DNA from: Oscarella lobularis
Taxonomy: Eukaryota; Porifera; Homoscleromorpha; Homosclerophorida; Oscarellidae
DNA length: 64,000 nt
Direction of reading: 5' to 3'
Assembly (NCBI RefSeq): GCF_947507565.1
Contig: NC_089177.1
Span: 1,798,001 to 1,862,000, forward strand
Part shown: positions 22,203 to 32,313 of the stretch, piece after piece
Layout: the number at the start of each line of letters is the position of its first letter
Position numbering within the stretch: the first letter of the stretch is position 1
Translations under genes and position numbers: made by a program
Notes under the pieces: generated by a model
What the model saw: only the letters and a program-made list of their open reading frames with translations
What the model was told of the DNA's origin: nothing
Database searches by the model: none

Positions 22203-22825
22203 CTGTGCGTTTTTGCGGTGCGTAACAGCGCGAGGCTTTGTGGCGTAGGTTTCGTCGCATGTTTTGGTGTTTGCGGTTTGGCAACGGAATGTGGGGTGTG
22301 GTCGGGTCCCGGAGGTAGGTCGTCGAACGCGTTGGATAGTAGGTGTGGTCTGGGGGCCTCGATCGCGGTTCGTAACCCGCTCCTGTCGGCTGGTTGGGGT
22401 GTTAGTTCGGCAAGGCCTTACTTACAGGCGACCACGCCTATTAGTACGTTGGGGGGCGCGGCTGGACACCTCCGGGCACTGGCCAAAAAACCCTTGCTGG
22501 GCAAGGGTTCTATATTTGGGTGGGATAGGTGGATATCAAATGAGTGATTTCCATAGCCTTTGTGACGTTCCCTATAGATTTGATATCAATCGTGAACGAA
22601 TACGAAGAACACGTCGAATTGAATCGTTTCGCGGCAATAGGAGACGAAAGCGGTAAAGGTTTTTTTTGATGTGTTGTCAAAACTTGCGAGCCGTTGTGGG
22701 AGAGACGCTAAAGAAGCCGCCCAAGAACCCAAGAAAGCACAGGGACTAATAGCCACTGCAGAAGTGAGAACTATGCCTCCTTGGGAGATTCTCAGGCGAG
22801 CTTGACGCTCTTGAAGATGGTCGAG
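22203..22825. other. 3' flank of copy A with a short perfect hairpin
   Basis: The word aacccttgctgggcaagggtt (about 22489-22509) has a 9-bp stem and a tiny loop and may mark the element 3' region. I found no split direct repeats like those of the 31.8-36.9 kb copy. The stretch 22550-22825 is unremarkable. Confidence 0.4.
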
Positions 22826-23640
22826 CTAACATCCAATGATTGACTCGAAGCATCCAAGAACGTTAGCGTCGTGTTGACGAGCTGCATCTGCCAAATGAAG
22901 GGGAGACGGCTCGCAACAGGTGATTAATTTTTGGCAGACAACAACAGCGAAGTAATAATAGCGCCAATTGAAGGTTGTGAACACCGCGAAGTTTAGCCAA
23001 AAAATAGCTTCTTTCGTGATGACACGAAGGCATTCACTGACAATGAAACCGTCTCTTCCAATCGGGCTACCAAGTAAACATGTGCCAGCAGCCGAAAAAG
23101 AACGTCGAGGGGCCATATTGACGGCGAAGACTTGAATAAGCTTCGCATTTATCCCTACGGATAACAAGGCCAATATTGCTTAGCTGCTTCTCGAACGACT
23201 GAAAGGCTGAGACGACCGACGAACAAGGACCAAGAAGGACAGCGTCATCAAGGTAACTTGTTATAAACCCGGTGTCGAGACGAGACTGGGTATCCGACAG
23301 ACACGGGTGTAACGCCAAAGAAAATAACATCGGGCCCAAAGGGTCCCCTTGTTGAACGCCCTCTTCCGAATGTATAATTCGACTGCCATGATCCCCTAAC
23401 CCAAACCAAATGCTGCGGGGGTTAGCAGAGCAGGAAGAAACAAACGGAAAAAGCGATGGAAAGTGTTCAGCCACGAGGGTTGCAAAGCTGCTGCGTGACA
23501 CCAAATTAAACGCGTTCTTAGCGTCTTTTTCTACAGAATTCAATAAGAATTTTGCGAAAGAGCAACTTTGACGAAATGTTCGGCAAAACCGGGTGTAGCG
23601 ACTCCGAATTGGAAGTAGGCTGAAACCAGAAATCATTTGC
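22826..23640 (-). pseudogene. LINE-like reverse transcriptase, 3' half
   Basis: RT motif A is DAKNAFNLVSR, motif B is EGVQQGDPLGPMLFSLALHP, and motif C is ITSYLDDAVLLG. A frame change near 23070 is followed by LLGSPIGRDGFIVSE and LHLADAARQHDANVL, which fit the region after the RT in the same LINE type. The 5' half is missing. It is the complementary half of the family at 16.7-18.2 kb but lies in the opposite orientation. Confidence 0.65.
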
Positions 23641-24293
23641 GACTACCTAAGAAAGCAACAAGAGAATCGATCCTAGCTCATTCTTGTGCAAAACCAAACC
23701 GCAAAAGGTAAAAATTAAAAATTAATTGTAATATTCGTTGCTTATTGCTGTGGCAGCTTGTAAATTTATTGGAGGCTGTTCAATAAAGCTGACATCACAC
23801 AAGGTGATGATCTAATTAAAAATGTGTATTAATTTTTACTCTTTTTCTCTCAAAAGGAGGATATAATCTCGATCTATCCGTTCTGGCATTATATGTAGCT
23901 ACCACATGCTCTATGAACCGCGTGGGACTCCTGACGAATTGGACTGCATTGGCGCTCATACTCGAGTTGGAAAACGCAGCAAGGGGATCCTTGGCGAACG
24001 GGAACGATTTCTCTATGATCTCTCCGCCATTTCCGGGTTTCAAAATCGGGTTTCGTGCTTTCTCTTTAATTAAGAAAAATTTCATTGAGTTGCTGAGCGA
24101 CTTATCGAAGGCTTCACCAATTTTCTTTTTTGAATTGAGAGTTTTGGGCTCTTCATCATTCGACTTTAGTGAGCTCTGTTTTATGCTTAGTCGTTGCCCT
24201 AAGGAACCGTATGAATTCTGGGAGTTCGAGTGAAATGGCTTAAACGTTTGCTTTGGACATTCTATCCAAAGCCTGAGTTACACGTTTCATTTT
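23641..24293. other. AT-rich non-coding stretch
   Basis: Open frames here lack domains or splice logic. Nothing supported. Confidence 0.3.
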
Positions 24294-24497
24294 TCACCAA
24301 CAGTACTCCGTACGTGAAGGAGTAGTTGCATCTCCGCCTAGTAGCCCGCTTTGCTTCTCAGAAGCCCACAGTTGTTCGATTGGGTTGCACTCGCAGTGGA
24401 ATTTGGGAAGAAACTTGCAGAAGTGTCCAGCGTATACTGTTGCCTGCAGTCTAAACCGTGTAGCGTACGCGTTGCTGAAGGCAGGCTTTGAGTCCAA
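24294..24497 (-). pseudogene. DDE transposase fragment (FLPKFHCE-type)
   Basis: The segment reads FLPKFHCECNPIEQLWASEK. This is the conserved end of a DDE transposase family, with the last acidic residue in NPIEQLW. The same motif occurs at 29.8 kb and, decayed, at 49.65 kb. Only about 60 codons remain. Confidence 0.5.
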
Positions 24498-24549
24498 TGT
24501 TCTCTCCCCTAGAATTTGTCACGATCAATGTTTATGCATGAGGGGGAGT

Positions 24550-24597
24550 GAGTTCGGATGAGGTAGCGCCCTTCGCGCTGAGAACTCGTCCGAACTC
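24550..24597. repeat. Short two-step hairpin
   Basis: The outer stem is gagttcggatgag against ctcgtccgaactc (one mismatch). The inner stem is agcgc against gcgct. CTAA follows five bases later. It resembles a Helitron 3' end only loosely and no partner was found. Confidence 0.5.
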
Positions 24598-24904
24598 AAG
24601 ACTAAGCATGATTTCGAACAACAATTTCTGCACGGGGCACGCCGCGGTTGAGCAATGATCACGCGCTATTCAAATGGATTCCAGCAGTCACTTATATGCA
24701 AAGGCTTCCCAGACTCTTCGAGACGTTGTCACAAGACAGCTTTCCGACCATAGCAGCTTGAGGCGATTGCGGCTGTATTCGACGGCCGAGATGTGGTGCG
24801 GTTGGGGACGAGCGGCGGAAAGTCAACTCCCGCCCTTGCTATATGAAGAGTCTTCGTGCTCCGTTATAATCTCCCCTCTTAGCGCTTTGAAGGCATACGC
24901 AGTA
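24598..24904. other. Spacer without a supported gene
   Basis: An open frame on the plus strand (24674-24904) has no recognisable feature. Confidence 0.3.
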
Positions 24905-25111
24905 TAAGGCGCAGAAATTTTATTAATTATTCGACCAATCCCGCACTACACGTCGCTGAGAGGTGGCATCTCTATTATTTAATTGATCGCATGACCGACC
25001 GCTGCCTCAAACGGGGGAGCACATGATCTATCCCGCGGGTCTCAAGTACAAGGCCCTTTTCCCCTCTCGGAGTATCTGGGAGATCAGGGGAAAGGGCCTG
25101 GCCACGCGAGG
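24905..25111 (-). mobile_element. Solo end of a diverged long-TIR element
   Basis: The right tip ggcctggccacgcgaggcta and the subterminal hairpin (aaggcccttttcccctc against gggaaagggcct) match the right arm of the element at 14382-15037. So does the inner part (tttattaattat, agaggtggcat). No left arm was found in the 600 bp upstream, so this is a truncated or solo end. Its outer edge abuts the Helitron fragment directly. Confidence 0.5.
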
Positions 25112-25460
25112 CTACTTCGCTCGCATCTTCGGCAGTGTCAGGGGTAAAGTACACTCGCTTCCGTTTTCGAGACGGTCATGAAGACTTCGTTGAACAGCAG
25201 CGGGGTGGTGATCGTGGATTGCAAATGACGATTGTGTTGCTCTCCAGACGGCTTCGTTAGTGCTGATATAGCGGGCGGCATGAAAGCATAATATTTCGTT
25301 ATTTGAGTCCTCTATCTCAACTCCAAAAACAGCCATGTCGTCTTGCCCTTTGTTGATGTATTTCACGGATCCGGAGTATTCGACTTTGACGTGAGCATTG
25401 AAGGTGCGAGTCAAGATTGGGTCATAGGGGACTACCCATCTCTTTTCGATAGTTTTTCCA
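25112..25460 (-). pseudogene. Helitron replicase/helicase fragment
   Basis: The segment RWVVPYDPILTRTFNAHVKV, then KYINKGQDD, ARYISTNEAVWR and HHPAAVQRSLHDRLENG, is the standard Helitron link between the Rep and helicase domains. The fragment is cut off on its 3' side by the long-TIR element end. No Rep HUH motif or helicase core is attached. Confidence 0.65.
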
Positions 25461-25534
25461 GACGCTAGAAGGGTTTGTTTTCCTTCCTCTTCATGAGATC
25501 GCTTTCAATAAAGAGGATAACTGGCTCGAGGTCG

Positions 25535-25665
25535 ACTTCCTTGGGTATCTCAAAGATTGGGAGGAGTGGATCCAGTCTCAGCCTAACCTGTCAAAAGCGG
25601 ATCAACGTCGACTCGGCCTTAGACAAGAAACTCTTGATGGTTGGAAGATCACAGGTGCGTATAAG
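25535..25665 (+). pseudogene. P-element-like transposase exon fragment
   Basis: The segment reads YLKDWEEWIQSQPNLSKADQ, then GLRQETLDGWKITG ending at a GT-like donor. It matches RLKEWDDWVESQ and LSQETILGWRMT in the P-like fragment at 27.65-28.08 kb. No other exon of this copy was found. Confidence 0.4.
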
Positions 25666-26091
25666 AGCGGATAGGATAAACCTCCATTAATGTTAAGCGT
25701 GTTTAGTGACGTCGTTCGTGCAACTAACTCGTCACATACTTGATCTGCCAGGAGGTGACGGAGCTTTTGTGCTAAGTGAGCACCTTTGCCAGGATCCATT
25801 ACAGGGATACTTTGGGAGACAGAGGGCAAGAGGTGGTAGAAGCGAGCGGAGTGTTTAAAGAACAGTAAGTCATTGCGGTTGCAAAAATCTACCATTCAAG
25901 ACCCTATTCGAGGCAACTGTCGTGGGAGAAGGCTATTTGACACTGACGTAATAGATTATGCTCCCCTACCGAAACGCAGAAAAGGCTTACCTTCAGATTC
26001 AATGCTTTGATATAATTCGTTGAATGGAAGAGGTCTACAACGCTACTTAATGCTACAAATAGAGATCTACATCACTCATTCGTGCTATAGT
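25666..26091. other. Non-coding spacer
   Basis: A minus-strand frame (25602-25895) is partly antisense to the P-like fragment and is not supported. Confidence 0.3.
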
Positions 26092-26583
26092 CTACTGCTT
26101 CTCCTCTCTGACGTGCTGCGCCAATCGCTTCCGAAGAGAACGTTTCTTTTGGACAGAAGCTTCTCTGGTTCTTTTGTACTGCTCAAGCCACGCAGAGGTT
26201 ATTGCGAATCCACGCATTGTAACCCATAAGGATACTACTTCTTTTAGGAGATCCTGATTTTCCGACTCGTCCTCGATCGATGAAGAGAGAACTTCCCAGT
26301 TCTTCTGAACTTCGCAACTGCTAACTACAAGGGGAACGACATTGGTGAAAGTTGTCTCCTTCAGTTTTCCAGGAAGCAATCCTCTTGTCGCATTTTCCAT
26401 TGCGCGGAAAAACACGTAGGATCGATCACTAATCTTGAACAGCCCTCCGCGATCAACGATAGCAATCCATCGAGACGTATACTGGTTAGAAATGTGATCC
26501 TTGCTCATCGCCTCCTTCAGCAACTTCGTCACTGTCTGCGACATCTGAGCCGGATTCGCAGAAATGCTCTTCAAGCACTGCAT
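26092..26583 (-). pseudogene. C-terminal module of a transposon protein
   Basis: The segment reads SRWIAIVDRGGLFKISDRSY, then LLKEVVSLWVTMRGF and YKRTREASVQKKRSLRKRL. Such tails end transposon-encoded proteins in cnidarians and sponges as far as I recall, but I cannot name the family. The same WVTMRGF tail occurs at 27406-27610 on the other strand. Confidence 0.4.
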
Positions 26584-26587
26584 TGCA

Positions 26588-27405
26588 CAATCTGCAATAA
26601 AACACTTTCATGCAAACATCAAGGAGAGGCTGACGTTTCGAGACATGCACAAGGAACTAGGCACTTGGAGCTGTCTAAGAAGTTGGATAAGATAAGTTTT
26701 TCTTCAAGTGATGGACCGTTGGCCCAAAAGGTATGTTCTTTCAGACTTTGTTACGTAAATTAATAACAGTTTTGGTAGATTATTACAGCTGAAGTTAAAA
26801 TCAGCACTCTCCTTGCCCAGCACAACGTTCCTATTGCGGTTGCTTGATCATCTGAGTCCAATGATACGTTCTGTTTTCGACGGCGACGTTGCCAAAGGCT
26901 TTTCCTGCGCACGGACAAAAACTACTGCTATTCTTAATGGAGCAGTAGCACCGGCTTTCAAAAGAGAACTTATCGAGTCAATGCAGCGTCAGCCTTTCAC
27001 TTTGGCAACTGATGGATCAAATGACACCGGCCTTCTTAAAATGAATCCGATCACCGTCAAAATATTTGATTCAAATCGTCACCGAATCGATACGGGAACG
27101 ACCGATGGCGTTAATGCTGCAACTTCTGCTGAAATTTTTTCAAAAATTTTAGATGTTTTGAGAACGTGTAATGTTTCGTGGAACAACTGCGTCGGATTTA
27201 GTGTGGACAATACCAGCGTGAACTTAGGTAAACACAACTCGATAAAATCGAGAGTACTACAAGTCAATCCCTCGGTCTATTTTCTGGGTTTCCCCTGCCA
27301 CATTTCGCACAACATTGGAAATACCGCTTCTTCCGCCTTTGCATTAGAAAGCGGATTTGATATTGAAGAAATGGCAATAGACCTCTATTACTGGTTTGAC
27401 AAAAG
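26588..27405 (+). pseudogene. hAT-like transposase with N-terminal zinc finger
   Basis: Exon 1 (about 26588-26730) has a C2H2-like finger (CTICNKTLSCKHQGEADVSR followed by HAQGTRH) and ends at QK/gtatgt. Exon 2 resumes near 26780 (AEVKISTLLAQHNVPIAVA), loses frame near 26848, and continues PMIRSVFDGDVAKGFSCART. The RNase-H-like core reads FTLATDGSNDTGLLKMNPIT, VGFSVDNTSVNLGKHNSI and GFPCHISHNIGNTASSAF. It ends at YYWFDKS, where an unrelated tail is joined. The frameshift and missing C-terminal dimerisation region make it inactive. Confidence 0.55.
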
Positions 27406-27610
27406 CTATCTACACTCTGAAAAGAATATTTTGCTCAAGGAAGTAGTTACCCTTTGGGTAACGATGAGAGGATTTTCTTTGGCTTTCTCATGGTTGGAGA
27501 AATACAAATGCATTGCTACTAAAAAGATGAAAGGTTTAATTAAAAAGATATTGTCTCGGGCCATTGACGTTTCCGAAGAAGCACGCACTCAATTGCCGCA
27601 GAGGCGTTTA
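27406..27610 (+). pseudogene. Transposon protein tail fused in frame to the hAT fragment
   Basis: The segment ILLKEVVTLWVTMRGFSLAF, then KKMKGLIKKIL, is a second copy of the tail at 26092-26583, here in the opposite orientation. It continues the frame of the hAT fragment by chance or by recombination. Confidence 0.45.
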
Positions 27611-27639
27611 CTTAGAATTCTTTTGATGGAGTCGTCAAT

Positions 27640-28083
27640 AACCTGTTCCGTAAAGAGTAATCCCTTCCTACTGCCATTACTGGAACTTGGGCGATTGACC
27701 CCTGTATTTTGAGAGATGAGGCGTTTTGCAGGCACTTATTCACTGAGTGGTTGTCGTTTCTCCCGTTTTTAGATTTTTGTTGTCCCAAGTAACGCTCTAG
27801 GGGGTCTTGACTTAGGTGCTCGCACGTACAGGACGTCATTTCCCGACAGACCCCAATAAATATCGTGTTATTTCCACGAATGATGTTACTGAATAAGTCA
27901 ATTTTCGGCGTCAGCGGCATCCCAATCAATTTTAACTGTCATTCGCCAGCCCAAAATCGTCTCCTGACTCAGTTTCAGCCGATTCATATCGCTTCTAGAG
28001 ATACCAACCTGTGATTCGACCCAGTCGTCCCATTCCTTTAGACGTTTTTTGTCGTCGCTCGTCCGACCCGTCAGTAAAATCAA
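27640..28083 (-). pseudogene. P-element/THAP9-like transposase, C-terminal part
   Basis: Exon-like block 1 (28083-27930) has RLKEWDDWVESQ and LSQETILGWRMTVK. Block 2 has SQDPLERYLGQQKSKNGRND followed by NHSV and SSLKIQGSIAQVP. The DPLE-x-x-[LF]-G-x-Q-[RK] motif is a signature of P-like transposases. The N-terminal THAP finger and the catalytic core are absent. Its end overlaps the antisense tail of the hAT chimera. Confidence 0.5.
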
Positions 28084-28680
28084 GCCTCTTTACCCGCACG
28101 TCCTTTCGGCGTCGTTCTTTGGATTCTGATCCCACGTGCGTCGTGATGTCGAGCGTCGACTTCGTATGTGTTGTCGAGGGATGTAGGTTCAATGCGAACG
28201 CCGGCAGATTGTACGATCACTTTCGCCGCGCCAAGCCGCAAGAATGGGTTCTCCAACAGACTGAGTCAGTGCAAAAAATGCCTCCATTGATTTCGCCAAC
28301 TCGTCAGCCATTCTCCGAAGTGTTTCCTAGATAATGGATCATCTCTTTTTTCGCAACACATTCAACCTATGCGTTCGACAAATACTTCTTTGCCGTCAAC
28401 AGATTCGTCGCCTCCTTCAGACACAAAAGGGCTTGCATCATCTCTTTTCGAATCGCATCATTTTCCCCCGCCGATGACGTCTCAGGGTCCAACAAATCTC
28501 GGGCTTGGCGTTTTATCGACTCTTTTTCTCTGTCGGATCTGCTCTCTTCTGCCCGTCTCTTCCATTCGTGAAGTTCTCCGCAAATTGGAAGCTCTCTTTC
28601 GTGATTGCGCGGCATTGCTTCTCAGTAAGATTTGTGATGATGAGACAAACGTCTGTGTGACGAACAAATAGTTAATATCT
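28084..28680. other. Region with small unassigned frames
   Basis: One minus-strand frame (28615-28367) encodes a charged helical peptide (KRRAEESRSDREKESIKRQA). A plus-strand frame at about 28146 starts MSSVDFVCVVEGCRF. Neither can be assigned. Confidence 0.25.
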
Positions 28681-28777
28681 ATATGTTTGGTGTGGTTGTG
28701 TTCTATCTACTTCCTGTTTGGTAGTTACTTAAGGCTGTAAATGTACCCTAGCACAATAGATTACTCTGCACGTAACA

Positions 28778-28793
28778 TGGTGACAGGAGTCTG
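28778..28793 (+). promoter_or_regulatory. Candidate primer binding site of a Gypsy element
   Basis: The bases tggtgacaggagtctg directly follow an LTR-like end (cacgtaaca) and lie four bases before the gag ATG. A TGG start after a CA end is the usual layout, but no second LTR was found to confirm it. Confidence 0.35.
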
Positions 28794-28796
28794 ATT

Positions 28797-29490
28797 ATGG
28801 CTACCCCTCCAACTCACCCCGTCCGCTTTCCTGAGCAGCTCGATCTCAGCGATCCGACATACAACGGCGAGAAGTTGAAGAAATTCAAGAGCGCATGGGA
28901 GTCTTACTATCGATGGCAAAGGTCTACCAAGATGACCGCGCCGACCAGGTGGCGACGTTCCTCAACATAATTGGGGACGCCGGCCTGGACCTCTACGAAT
29001 CCTTCGTGTTCGTGCGCCCGACCCTGACGACGCGGATCAGGAATCGCACATCGCGATCGAAGCCGTCCTCGCGAAATTCAAGGATTATTGCAAGCCGAAG
29101 GTCGATCCCACCTTCGAGCGACGCAACTTCTTCTCTCGCACACAGTCGAGCGGTGAATCGAAAAACGACTTCATCATTGCAATCACGCAGCTGGCACGTC
29201 TGTTTGAATTCGGCGACACCAAAGATGAGCAGAAAAAGGACCGCCTCATAAACGGGATACGCAGTTAATCGCTGCGACAGAAATTTTTCGACAAGAGTAC
29301 GTTGACTCTCACGGAGTCCTGCCGCATGTTACGCTCATCCGAAATCAGTGGTTATCGCGCCGACGCCGTCACCGAAGAGGTCGATGGCAGCGCAGCGGCT
29401 GACCTTGTTAACAAGCTACAACGTCAAAAATCATCTAAGGCGACTGGCAACGCTCCCCAAGGAAAACCGTCAATACCGGGCCGATCGCTA
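28797..29490 (+). pseudogene. Ty3/Gypsy-like gag, frameshifted
   Basis: ATG at 28797 starts MATPPTHPVRFPEQLDLSDP. A frame change near 28910 leads to YQDDRADQVATFLNIIGDAG and LDLYESF. Another leads to AVLAKFKDYCKPKVDPTFER followed by RNFFSRTQ and ITQLARLFEFGD. This is the usual retrotransposon gag helical core. A stop follows LINGIRS (29268), and a frame with EVDGSAAADLVNKLQRQK continues. No protease or RT is attached. Confidence 0.55.
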
Positions 29491-29539
29491 TTAAAGACGT
29501 TAATAAATGTACTTTTAAATTAATAATGCGTTTATTTTA

Positions 29540-29975
29540 GTTCGAACCATGTTGCTTTTGCAAACGATGCCTTAGTAGCTCGTCGAATGAACAGGAAACA
29601 AGCAGCTCATCATGCACAACACCTTCTTCAGGGGACAACCGTTTTAATGGTCAAAGAATCAGGGGAACGAAAAGGCCTAACGTAAGTGAGATTTTCAAAG
29701 ACAAATATCTGCAATAATTATGTGCACACTAGGTTCTTATTGAGCGAGGAGTTGACGTCAAAGGAATGATGAGACTGGAAATGATTTTTTGGAAATGGAA
29801 AATGCCTGATTCAAACTTTCATCGAATGAAAAGGACATCTACTTTTCTTCCAAAATTTCACTGCGAGCTGAAGTAACAATTTCTAACATAAAAAACCACT
29901 CTCACACGAATTTGACGTCTTAGTCCTATTGAAAGAGCATGGGGACAAGCCAAACGCCACACAAGAGCTAAGTGA
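29540..29975 (+). pseudogene. DDE transposase (FLPKFHCE-type), C-terminal exons
   Basis: Exon-like blocks are: about 29550-29690 (ALVARRMNRKQ, ending before gtaagt), about 29733-29873 (VLIERGVDVKGMM, then FLPKFHCEL), and about 29930-29975 (PIERAWGQAKRHTRAK). The intron at 29874-29929 (gtaaca to ttag) interrupts the codon for N in the motif CELNPIERAWG, and splicing restores the motif exactly. The family is known from invertebrates. The first catalytic residues are upstream and not found. Confidence 0.5.
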
Positions 29976-30500
29976 AATTATAATATAGTCACTTAGAGAA
30001 AAACTGTCCCAGAAGACTTGATCTTGTTTCTCTAAATTTAATAAGAAAATTTTTCCGGAAAGCACGTAAATATGAACATGCATATAGAAGTGGCGTTGAA
30101 GGTCATAAAACAAAATGATCAGTCTACTGAACTGACCTTGTGTGTAGGCGGTGAAGCAATAGAGAGAGCGGTAAAGAAATAAGTCACACAGGAGAGTAAA
30201 TGTGGAGTCATTTACTTTGTGAAAATGATTTTGAGGGGAGGGAGGGCTTAGTTGCATGGCCTGTCGATTTCTGTGAAAGAGCCGTACACGGCCATACATC
30301 CCAGGCTTTTCTAAAAGCCAAAGAAAATGGAAAGAGAGTAGAACACCAATTAAATCATGTATTTATTATTCAAATCTCTAATTTCATCTTCAATAATGAC
30401 TAATAATGGCTAAGGCCGTCTTTACGCCCTTCGCCGTCATCCGGAAGTCCGCTATGCGATTCCTGTAGCTTCCGGACCCTTTGGCATACGACCTCTGCAG
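29976..30500. other. Non-coding stretch
   Basis: It contains aggcttttctaaaagcc (about 30303), the palindromic word also seen near 669 and 49256. No gene. Confidence 0.35.
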
Positions 30501-30734
30501 GTGTGCACAGTCATTAGGTGTGCACAGTCATTAGAATGGATCTATGAGACTATTGCGAGCTCATCCCGTGGCCGTTATGCGTCCGTGCTTAAGATATGGG
30601 CCGACTATTGCATGCAGAATAGTCGCGCTCCCAAGTGCCCCATTTCCGAATGCACTCCCGCGGCATTTGGGTCGTGTCGATTGCCGCGTTCCCATTCGCA
30701 AACTGCGCGAAATCCTTCGAGGATATCTTCGTAG
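30501..30734 (+). pseudogene. Possible tyrosine-recombinase N-terminal fragment
   Basis: The segment SSSRGRYASVLKIWADYCMQ resembles the SAM-like DNA-binding start of YR recombinases (compare TRRAYRSCETQFARFC at 21.3 kb). The frame fails soon after. The call is weak. Confidence 0.25.
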
Positions 30735-31774
30735 CAGTTATAGAAGCGCACGCCTTTGACGCTGCAGCAAAATCGCGTTGTTTCCACACCCGGAAGTGAA
30801 GTGAGCTACGCGAAACGACGCCTAATTTTGGAACGCAATATCTCTACGACGAAGAGTTCAGCAATTTCCTACGATAAAAGTTAGAAAGTTTCCTTACAAT
30901 GCGTGAGCGCCTATTCGCGAGACCGCGCGTTCGCGCAGTCGCCCACAAAACAGCCTTGAGGAGAGACACTTCGAAGTGACATTTCAATCTCTACAAGACG
31001 ATCCCGAGAGAGTTGAACACAACGCCACGATGAAAAGTTAGATAAATGCTTCTCCTACAAAAGCTGTTAAGGAAGTTATCCGTGCAAGATCGTCTTAGAC
31101 ACTAAAAACAGGGTTTTTTGATAAGACTGATCTCCGAAGATTATCTGGCCATTTTGACTGAGCTAACATGTATTTTTCTTAAATAGTACGGTAGAAGAAG
31201 CAGGCAGGCAATGCAAAAGTGACTACAAAGTACGAAAAATATTAAGCGAACAGAATTTGAATGACGCGCCTTTTAAGCGCGCGGTAGCGGATTGGAAGTT
31301 TATGGTGAAAGCACTGTAGGAAAACGGTTTTTATAGTCTTAGATGAAAGGGTGCGGAAGGAAGGCATGCGGTGCATGTGTAGTAGGCGATTAACATGACT
31401 TGCACGCCTTATTTCCCTGACGCGCTACAGTAGTTAGGTTAGATAGGCTGTAAGGGCGCCGGCGGGGTGGTGCACCCCGCGTGTGCTGCCGCTGTCATGG
31501 AGAAAAGAATAGGGTATAAACATTTTTTTTCAATAAAAACTAGAGAATGATGGCCCGGTGTTCACCGTGTTGCCATCATGCAGAGCCTCCCACCGCTTAC
31601 CGTACGCGAGTGCATAACATAGTGTGACGTCATAGTTTTTATGCTGTCACATATTCACGTTGTCATTACAGCCGTTAGCTACTACTAGTACAGCTCAGTC
31701 CTACCTACATACTGTAAATACAGTACTTGCATGATTGCTGTGTTTTCCTAATTAGGCGCTTTTCTGACGTACAG
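30735..31774. other. Gene-free stretch with one hairpin
   Basis: No exon is supported. A hairpin at 31547-31579 (atgatggc against gccatcat, around ccggtgttcaccg) is the only structured feature I see. Confidence 0.4.
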
Positions 31775-31914
31775 TCGCTCGCTCGCCCTGCGTATGAAGG
31801 GCTTGCGGTGCGGGGCGTGGCCGTGACACGTGATGCTTAACGCGCATCCCGTGACACCCCCTGCTCGGCACGCCGCCGAGGCAGGAAGGGGGCCCGAAGG
31901 CAAAGCCACCGGCC
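31775..31914 (-). repeat. Terminal repeat B2 of copy C
   Basis: 140 bp from tcgctcgctcgccctgcg to gcaaagccaccggcc, matching B1 at 32093-32233 with only a few differences. It forms the outer 3' end of the element. Confidence 0.85.
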
Positions 31915-31966
31915 ACGCCCTGCGATCACGCCGGAACGGCGGAACCTTCGAGGGAGGGGGGGAGGG

Positions 31967-32087
31967 GAAAACAACGAAGACCGCGTGCGATTCTCGCATC
32001 CTCGTCCGTACAGCCAAAACCGACTGCGAAGGCTCGTTGCGCGACGTCATTAACTGCGGTTAACTCGGTCATTAACCTTCATTAATG
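31967..32087 (-). repeat. Terminal repeat A2 of copy C
   Basis: 121 bp from gaaaacaacgaagaccgcg to cattaatg, matching A1 at the other end except for a 10-bp indel (cgatgtcgcg) and three or so substitutions. It lies between B1 and B2. Confidence 0.85.
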
Positions 32088-32092
32088 CCTGG

Positions 32093-32233
32093 TCGCTCGC
32101 TCGCCCTGCGTATGAAGGGCTTGCGGTGCGGGGGCGTGGCCGTGACACGTGATGCTTAACGCGCATCCCGTGACACCCCCTGCTCGGCACGCCGCCGAGG
32201 CAGGAAGGTGGCCCGAAGGCAAAGCCACCGGCC
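32093..32233 (-). repeat. Internal repeat B1 of copy C
   Basis: 141-bp partner of B2, ending 81 bp from the recombinase stop at 32314. B1 and A2 are separated by only 5 bp. Confidence 0.85.
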
Positions 32234-32313
32234 CAAACCAACCACAACTACGCCTGCCGAGAGCACACGCGCGCCGATCCCAAACTATGCGCTCACGCCC
32301 CGTCGTAGACTGT

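Noticed and set aside
24550-24605. Helitron 3' terminus (hairpin plus CTAA)
   Set aside because: CTAA is only 5 bp from the stem rather than about 10-12, the flanks do not fit an A/T insertion site, and no matching 5' TC end was found.
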